Shown: positions 63,700 to 64,000 of the stretch, piece after piece | How positions within the stretch are numbered: the stretch's first letter is position 1 | Layout of the letters: every line of letters begins with the position of its first letter | Assembly: GCA_022710725.1 (NCBI GenBank) | Contig: JAKLGK010000006.1 | Coordinates: forward strand, 124,001 to 188,000 | Reading direction: 5' to 3' | Length of the DNA stretch: 64,000 nt | From: Verrucomicrobiota bacterium | Lineage (GTDB): Bacteria > Verrucomicrobiota > Kiritimatiellia > CAIQIC01 > JAGNIJ01 | The notes under the pieces: model-generated | The model's input: the letters and a program-made list of their open reading frames with translations, nothing else | The model's database searches: none | What the model was told of the DNA's origin: nothing | Program-made: the position numbers and the translations under genes

Positions 63700-64000
63700 A
63701 TGATTCGCGGATCGGCCTGGGTGTCGATGTGCTCGGCCTTGCTGGTGCTGGCGGGGGCGCAGGTGTCGCTGGCGCTGCACGCTTCGCAGGACCCGTTGCT
63801 GGAACCGTCCAAGGAAAAGCCATACGCCTTTTCGCTGCGCGGCTCGGTGGGCCTGCTGGACGGCCAGGCCGACGAGCTGGTCTACGAGCCGGAGATGGAC
63901 GACTACAAGTTGAGCGAATTGAACTGGGATCTGTCCGGGCTGGCCATGGGCGGCGCCGTGCTCTCCGCGGCCGCCGGCAAGCTCGGGTGCAACGCGGGAT
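63700..64000 (+). CDS. Omptin-family outer-membrane protein (partial, 3' end beyond window)
   Basis: The 100 visible codons give a signal peptide (SMCSALLVLAGAQVSLAL), then a mature region with YAFSLRGSVGLLDGQADELVYE and KLSELNWDLSGLAMGGAVLS. The strand pattern SLxxGxLxGxxxExVYxxxxxxxKLSxLxW is the start of omptins (OmpT/Pla), outer-membrane aspartyl proteases. The catalytic Asp/His residues lie beyond the window, so activity cannot be judged. The ATG at 63700 follows GAGGAGGAC. It may be an omptin relative without protease activity. Confidence 0.75.
   Translation, partial: MIRGSAWVSMCSALLVLAGAQVSLALHASQDPLLEPSKEKPYAFSLRGSVGLLDGQADELVYEPEMDDYKLSELNWDLSGLAMGGAVLSAAAGKLGCNAG

Overview
This is a GC-rich, gene-dense bacterial chromosome segment with about 62 protein genes and no rRNA, tRNA, CRISPR array, transposase or phage gene that I can see. 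Lipoproteins, a porin, an omptin-type protein and DsbD point to a Gram-negative (diderm) cell. Two things suggest a Kiritimatiellota/Verrucomicrobiota-type bacterium. One is the C-terminal sequence style of the exported protein at 5711-7336 (GTPYPWLAEHG ... QSYVAGLDP). The other is the intergenic repeats: TTCCAAT-ATTGGAA pairs, GTGAATGGTGAATAG tracts and GGTAGGGCG...CGCCCTACC elements. This placement is inference and was not tested.

Layout. 1-8600: envelope genes, with a CsgG-like lipoprotein, a membrane anti-sigma candidate and an ECF sigma factor, an FG-GAP exported protein, a single-domain response regulator, a ferredoxin, an exported protein and a porin. 8600-16060: four co-oriented signalling genes, namely a kinase with two periplasmic solute-binding domains, a receiver, a receiver-PAS protein and a CHASE4-like hybrid kinase. 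17278-25292 (minus strand): a tightly packed run of 13 genes behind one promoter with a palindromic operator. It encodes a DUF134 regulator, two NifX/dinitrogenase-cofactor-type proteins, two small DUF5320 proteins, a radical SAM enzyme, a NifU-like scaffold, an AAA ATPase, a DUF89 protein, two MinD-type ATPases with inserted ferredoxin domains, a cysteine-desulfidase-like protein and a metallo-beta-lactamase-fold protein. Its core resembles the Orange Protein (ORP) Mo/Cu cluster system but is larger. 25451-32182: glutamate dehydrogenase, glycosyltransferases and a two-component pair. 32336-39233: an arsenic island with arsR, arsP, redox proteins, an ArsG-like permease, ArsF, arsC, acr3, a PadR regulator between two matching palindromes, and arsM. 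It appears to handle both inorganic and organic arsenic.

39205-48094: an S1/P1 nuclease, a rhomboid protease, an acyl-CoA dehydrogenase with EtfB and a ferredoxin-fused EtfA (candidate electron-bifurcating complex), then tig-clpP-clpX. 48102-64000: periplasmic nucleotidase, site-2 protease, CCA-adding enzyme, a membrane PH-like protein, a TlpA/DsbD thiol-redox pair, PLP homeostasis protein and proC, hydrolases, nitroreductase, a BrkB-cNMP fusion, a TPR-tailed glycosyltransferase, and the start of an omptin-family gene cut by the window edge.

The most notable signals are the 13-gene ORP-like operon, the matched PadR operators around padR/arsM, and a two-palindrome repeat found both between genes (56266-56314) and, degenerate but with the same 32-nt pitch, in frame inside arsP (33742-33789). 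No stretch over about 270 bases lacks a gene.
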